The notes under the pieces are model-generated. The model saw nothing but the letters and a program-made list of their open reading frames with translations. It ran no database searches and was not told where the DNA came from. This document shows, piece by piece, positions 56,144 to 61,108 of a stretch of 61,108 nucleotides of DNA. Both the position numbers and the translations under genes were made by a program. Source of the stretch: Seison nebaliae (taxonomy: Eukaryota > Rotifera > Pararotatoria > Seisonacea > Seisonidae); contig JALJEE010000204.1 in NCBI GenBank assembly GCA_023231475.1, positions 1 through 61,108 of the forward strand, written 5' to 3'. Numbering within the stretch: the stretch's first letter is position 1; every line of letters starts with the position of its first letter.

Positions 56144-56725
56144 ATGCTTTCTAACTTCTCTCAACATAATGCATTAACCAAAAACATACGATTCACTTCT
56201 ATTACCGATACTATCACACCCATAAGGACTAGCATTAGTGGAAGAAGGACGGATGATATATTTTTTACGGCCTCTTCAAACGAATTCCCATCGGAACATC
56301 TTTCAAATGAATCATTCCCAAATGGAATTATTTGTGAGAAGCATAGTATCGATAAACCAGAAACAGTGATATGTGAACCGTCGTGTAATTGTGGTAACAT
56401 TCGAGGTCCACATAATCTCGAAAATATTATTACACCCAATTCTCGAGAGAAACATGATACAGATGACGATTGGGAAGAGATTTTAGAAAATTGTAAAGAC
56501 GCTATTCAAATGAAATTTCTTCCGATACAAAATATTCTAACTGGGACGTCATGTGATATCGTTTCTGCTGTCACTACAAATATTCCCAAGTCGGTTACAA
56601 ATGCTCAATATGCCAGTTATAAGGCAGCTATCAAAGCGACAATTCAAATATGTGAACAAGATATAAACTCAAAGATGAAATTGAAGAAACTGAAAGATGA
56701 GAAGTTAAATTTAAATTTCCAGTGA
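56144..56725 (+). CDS. Hypothetical protein, 193 residues
   Basis: Start taken at ATG 56144, because the in-frame codons before it are TTG. There is no signal peptide or membrane segment. The N-terminal part is Ser/Thr/Asn-rich. A short cysteine cluster CEPSCNCGN sits near residues 80-88. An acidic DTDDDWEEILENC segment leads into a helical C-terminus ending in Lys-rich KMKLKKLKDEKLNLNFQ. The family is not recognised. A single open frame of this length in such AT-rich DNA is unlikely by chance. A 3' continuation after 56725 was not found. Confidence 0.5.
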   Translation: MLSNFSQHNALTKNIRFTSITDTITPIRTSISGRRTDDIFFTASSNEFPSEHLSNESFPNGIICEKHSIDKPETVICEPSCNCGNIRGPHNLENIITPNSREKHDTDDDWEEILENCKDAIQMKFLPIQNILTGTSCDIVSAVTTNIPKSVTNAQYASYKAAIKATIQICEQDINSKMKLKKLKDEKLNLNFQ

Positions 56726-57744
56726 CTATTTATTGTGTGAAGTATGCGAGCAATTAATGGAAATGATGAAAAATAAACGGTTAATAAAATTTTTACAACT
56801 TCTTTCCCTATTGGAATCGTTAATAAAATTTATTAAAATTATAACTTTATTGAAAAATATCATTTCCTTAATATGTCACCTTTCACGATTTAGAGTGTCC
56901 ATTATATTTCACCTAAATTCAGTACTATCGTCATTACGTCAGTAACAGTAGTTTAGTTACCTAATACCTAATACCTAACGGTTTCCCAAATGGCCTTACC
57001 ATAAGCGTCTGTTGTTGTTTTTTGTTTAATTTTTTGTAAAATTTTTATGTTAAGCTTATAATGACGTTATAGTGGACAACTGATAAATGGAGACAAATAC
57101 TCATTAATGAATAGTCAAGACGGACTTCCAATACAACGTTTTTCTTTCATCATTTATTAATAAGTCATATTTTTCCCATTAATCCAAAAGAAAATGAATT
57201 GAGATTTATCGAAAAAAATTTAATTATTCCGTTATTTATTAATTTTTACGTTAATTGAAAATAAAATTTCATTTCCTCGATTTTCTAATTTTATTAAGAA
57301 AAAAATACTTTTGATTATAAGTAAGAAGTCTACCCTTCTACTTGCGAAAGAAAGAATTCGTCTAATATCTTTTCATCTGTTCAACTTGTAGAAGAGATAT
57401 ATACATACATAACTATAATAAGTATATGAAAAATGAATAATATTTGTTTAATGATTAATAAATTATGTAATGAAAAGAAATGGAGAAGAAGATTTGAAGA
57501 CGATGAAGTGAGATGAGAGAAATGATATAATAACAGTCATACTGAAGCTAAACATCGAATTTAAGATAAATGGGAAAATTGGATTTTCTTCTATTTTTTA
57601 CTTTCAGTGCAAATTGTCTTATGAATTCCTTTTGTTTTGATTATTCAATTCATTTCTATTTCTGTTAGAGAAAGAGACGTCAAATAAGATTGAGTAGATT
57701 AACAAGTATTTCTCACAAATTTCTTATATATCATTCAGACTGAA
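56726..57744. other. 1 kb gene-free AT-rich region
   Basis: It holds a TACCTAATACCTAATACCTAA tandem motif near 56958-56978. The remainder shows no coding signal, RNA gene or transposon part that I recognise. It lies upstream of the DeSI-like gene. Confidence 0.4.
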
Positions 57745-59837
57745 ATGGATCCTTCGACTTATAAGGTGGAATTGTATATTTATGATTTGAGTCGCGGCAT
57801 GTCTCGTATTGCTAGTCAAGCATTTCTCGGTTATTTCTTCTTTTTTATCTCATTTGTTTCTAATTAAATTTATCAGGTCGATATATCGAAGGTTTCTGGC
57901 ATACGGGTGTTGTCGTTTATGGAAGAGAATATTTTTTTGGATCCAACGGAATAAATTATGTCCCACCAGTTTCCATTTTATCTCATTTTCTTTTCCTCAC
58001 AATTTGTTTAGTGTGGAACGATTTTAGGGACACCTGACAGGAAAATGGATTTGGGAACGACAACGAAGACAAAGAAAGAATTTGAAGCAAAAATTGTCGA
58101 ATGGTCTAAAGACGTTTTCAAGTTCCATTTCTCTTAATGAAATTTAGTGAATTGAACTGAATTGAAGAGGAGAACGTTATCATATTCTGGAACATAATTG
58201 TAACAGTTTCAGTAACACAGTCGCCCAATATCTTTGCTCTGTTACAATTCCCACATATATTACGGATATGCCATCGGAATTCCTCCAAACGTTTCTTTCT
58301 AATTTATTTATTTCATTTTCATTCATTCCATTTGTTAGACCAATGGGGAAACTGTTAGAACCATTGATAAATGATTTTCAAGTAATTGAAGCAAATCGGA
58401 CTCGCCGAAGGTTTCCTCATTCAAATGTTTCGTTTAATTTCCTTTAAATTGGAAGTACCGAACCGAAAGAACCAAATGTGAACAATCATAATTCCAGTTA
58501 TAGAAGTTTCTTGAGAAATGAGCCAAGAGAGAAATATGATCCCAAAAGATCGACAATCGGAATTCGTATTGGAATATCAGAAGATCGAAAATCGATTCTT
58601 GGGATTTATGATTCAGTAATCACATTTCTTGAACAGTCCATATCGACGAAACAATTAGCGGAAAAGAAGGAACAAAATGATAAATTACATGTTATTTCTG
58701 ATTCATTATTCAATTTCATCATTGTTCTTCAGATGTTTCTTGTCGAATGGCGTCGACAATGTCTGGATCAGTTATCATCTTATCAAATCGAACGATCTAC
58801 GTCATTAGACAACATTGAATCTATTGGTTAGATTTATAAGAGTAGAAATTATCCATTATTCTCTCTTCTCTCTCAGTTGAAGTGATGCCACATGCCATAC
58901 CAATGTTATGTGTATCCTCATTAAAAATTGATCAGACACAAATGGAATTGTTCAAACATGAACCAATTGTCGATATGATTTTTGGAGAATTGTGTGAATA
59001 TCTCAAATCTGCCTCTCAACAACAAGATTATCGACGAATGAAATTAATTTTAACAATCTTCATCAATTGGACATACTCCACAGATGGTAATCGAAGTTCC
59101 GATTTTATGTAAATACAAATGAATTTTTTCCATCTATAGATTCCAATTCATTCCAATTGAAGCAAACTCCACAACGTGCATTGGAAATACTACCGTTGAT
59201 TTTGGTTGTTCTCCAATCATTCAAAAAAGAACAATTGAAAGATCGCAGTGTTCGCGACGTTATCATTCTAGGGATGACATTTCTCTATAATGCTACCAAC
59301 ATCATTGTTATGTATCGGTTAGTGTTAATAGATAGAAGAATTATTGAGAGAAATGAACATTCCATTTAAAATAGAGAAGATCTTCAAACATCCATTATGT
59401 ATATGGAAGGTGCATCAATCGGATATTTTTTCATGAATTTCATTTACGAACGTGAATTGGAAGAATTACGTGCATTTCTTGCTCCTTATTCTTCTTTTTT
59501 TAGTCATAAAAATCTCGTGAATTCTCTACTCAAATTAATTTACAATTATCGAGAAGTTCTCAACCATTTCTATTCATCCATATCAATCTTTTCTCTTCAT
59601 TTGTAGCTGGTGGAGTTTATGACTCAAATATCTTTTATTTCAAAACTTAATGGATGGCCGAGCGACTGTCTCACTTATATTTCGATGTTAAAACTTCATG
59701 AAAAGAAATTCACCCATTTCCATAACAAATCCAATTCTACAACTACGAACGATAATTCCACTACCACCACTACTACTACCACAACCATCACATCAACTGA
59801 AAATGGAAATACAACAACAAACACCACGGAGACATAA
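57745..59837 (+). CDS. DESI1: DeSI-type PPPDE deubiquitinase/desumoylase with a long helical C-terminus
   Basis: The multi-exon gene starts at ATG 57745. The N-terminal ~170 residues are a DeSI-1 PPPDE domain: VELYIYDLSRGMSRIAS, GRYIEGFWHTGVVVYG (catalytic His), EYFFGSNGI, GTPDRKMDLGTT, EHNCNSFSNTVAQYL (catalytic Cys), and PTYITDMPSEFL. Both catalytic residues are present. DeSI-1 removes SUMO from selected targets. Human DeSI-1 stops at 168 residues. Here four or more further exons add several hundred residues of helical sequence (IFGELCEYLKSASQQQDYRRMKLILTIFINW; ALEILPLILVVLQSF), then a Thr-rich tail ending at 59837. The extension could be a PUL- or ARM-like domain. The join YRE|LVEF (intron ending TTTGTAG at 59606) carries it past an apparent stop. 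Confidence 0.85.
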
Positions 59838-61003
59838 GAACTTGAAAGTTCCTTCGAAAACTTAATTCATTCTTACTAAAACAACTTATCGACATTTGTG
59901 TAACAGAAATCCGACACATCAATCTACATTTCCATTATATAGTTTCTTTTACATTATTTCTTATGGTTCCTAACTTTGTTAACCAGAAGTATATTAAGTG
60001 AAATTACTACATGCTACTAAATTCTATTTTTAATAAAACATTTCTTTCTCACATTGTCAGTCTATCTCGTTTTAAGTTGGAGTTGTTGCTTCGGAATAAA
60101 GTCACAAAATTTATTTTTAATTTACTTTCTTTTTTTTTTAATTTCATAAACATTATAGACTATAATTTAATATAATAATTTACTATAATAATAATTTATA
60201 GTTCGTAAGTCAAATTTAACATATGAATTGAATTTGTTCTTTTTATTTAATATAATTTAAGATTTAATATTAAAAAAAATTAAGTACTTTTTAGAGTCAA
60301 TTAATGTTATTATATTCTTTGTAGTTTACAAGAATGATTGACTGATCATTTGCAAAATGGAACTGAAATTTATTGAGAATATAATTATCTCATTAATCAT
60401 GAATATCATTATCTGAAATCATCTGACTGACAAGGGAACCTCAACTACCTCGGACTCGAAATCGGACCTGAAACTTCGCATAGTGATAGAACATTATTTA
60501 TCACCGACGAAAATGATTTTTGCTAAGATGCATAGCCAAAATATAATGCGCACATTAATTTTTAAAAAAAGTATACAGTAGAAAAGCTATTGTACAATGT
60601 CTCGGATAAAAATCCGTCTTTTAACAAAGTATAATATCGAAGTTAAAATGTGGAGCATCAATCGAATAATAGGAACAGAAAAATTTAACACTGAATGAAA
60701 GATGGAGCTGATAAATCAGATTCATCGATTGTTTGTGCAACTAAATTTGAAGGATTTAAAGAATTTATTATTAATTAGTTTATATAATATATTAAAAATA
60801 AGTTAAGTTTCATTAAACTAAACTACAAATTTTACTTTCATTCTTTCTAAAAAGAGCCTTCGTCATTTCGACACTGAATGTTTGTACAGATAACTCTGCT
60901 TTGTGTACATGTGTACACATGATAAATTTCTGCTTCGTCATTTTTATTTTTCTACTATAAATTCTAGAAAATTATTCCTCCTAAATTCACAAAAGAAAAC
61001 AAA
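59838..61003. other. 1.2 kb gene-free AT-rich region
   Basis: This lies upstream of the glutathione S-transferase. AATAAA-like signals occur near 60032-60040 and TA-rich runs near 60160-60300. A short GTGTACA repeat lies near 60902-60916 (TGTGTACATGTGTACACA, a near palindrome). No exon or RNA gene was recognised. Confidence 0.4.
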
Positions 61004-61108
61004 ATGAAGTTGTACTATTTCGATTTTCCCGGAAAAGCTGAACTGATCAGATACATTTTATATTACAACAATGTCGAATTCGAAGATGTTCGTTTCTCTC
61101 GAGAGGAT
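61004..61108 (+). CDS. Glutathione S-transferase, N-terminus only
   Basis: ATG 61004 opens MKLYYFDFPGKAELIRYILYY and then NNVEFEDVRFSRED, the thioredoxin-like N-terminal domain of cytosolic GSTs. The Tyr near residue 4-5 is the usual catalytic tyrosine, and the F-x-x-R/K-AE-IR helix matches sigma- and related classes. GSTs conjugate glutathione to electrophiles in the cytosol or act as prostaglandin D synthases in the sigma class. The window ends after 35 codons, so class and integrity cannot be decided. Confidence 0.85.
   Translation, partial: MKLYYFDFPGKAELIRYILYYNNVEFEDVRFSRED

Noticed and set aside
1..61108. tRNA, rRNA, spliceosomal RNA, SL RNA or CRISPR-like arrays
   Set aside because: I looked by eye for B-box-like GGTTCGAATCC words, U-snRNA cores, known spliced-leader words and regular spaced repeats and found none. 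A covariance-model search would be needed to exclude small RNAs.

Overview
The window is nuclear DNA from a small animal with a compact, AT-rich genome. The genes are metazoan: alpha-catenin, progranulin, a peptide-type GPCR, the Golgi coiled-coil protein CASP, Rab escort protein, RAD1, and a secreted EGF-repeat protein. Most introns that can be resolved are very short (about 43-70 bp) with GT...AG ends. Neighbouring genes are often only tens of bases apart. Epsilon-tubulin and MORN5, both tied to triplet centrioles or motile cilia, suggest a lineage with cilia or flagellate sperm. A rotifer or another small spiralian-type invertebrate is my best guess, but the sequence alone does not settle it.

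Layout. The left edge (1-959, minus) is the 5' part of a retrotransposon ORF1-like protein that runs off the window. Next come a peptide GPCR (2036-3670, minus), a 3 kb gene-free stretch, and the mitochondrial carrier SLC25A11 (minus). A tight plus-strand trio follows: Maf/ASMTL-type pyrophosphatase, SCO1 and epsilon-tubulin (8910-12056). A LITAF-like protein and CASP (minus), a possible S1-domain protein (plus), sulfide:quinone oxidoreductase (minus), MORN5 (plus) and a membrane-anchored group III PLA2-like protein (plus) lead to 22.4 kb. From 22.5 to 30.5 kb lie a large Asn-rich unknown protein (minus), a coiled-coil protein with RAD1 directly downstream (plus), a small secreted protein and eIF5A. 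From 30.7 to 34.8 kb a tight minus-strand trio holds ATPAF2, Rab escort protein and a type I membrane protein. An unknown basic protein and an EF-hand/Met-Pro repeat protein come next. The EGF-repeat gene (38406-41189, minus) has a decayed LINE lying antisense in one 883-bp intron. CWF19L1 and the acetyl-CoA transporter SLC33A1 (minus) precede a second LINE relic at 46.1-46.9 kb. Two poorly resolved small genes lie at 47.5-49.7 kb. The right part carries alpha-catenin and progranulin (minus), a hypothetical gene, an extended DeSI-type PPPDE peptidase (plus), and the first codons of a glutathione S-transferase (plus) cut by the window end.

How the genes fit together. Several same-strand groups look like trans-spliced operons. 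The upstream stop codon is followed by, or even contained in, an AATAAA signal, and a pyrimidine-rich or AT-rich 3' splice acceptor lies 3-43 nt before the next ATG with no paired donor visible. Two groups contain mitochondrial assembly factors (SCO1 for cytochrome oxidase copper; ATPAF2 for ATP synthase) next to unrelated housekeeping genes, as is usual for such operons. The most unusual items are the PLA2-like protein that has lost the His-Asp catalytic pair, the DeSI peptidase with a long helical C-terminal extension, the LINE remnants sharing a palindromic 3' terminus, and the operon-like signals. No clearly new multi-gene system was identified.
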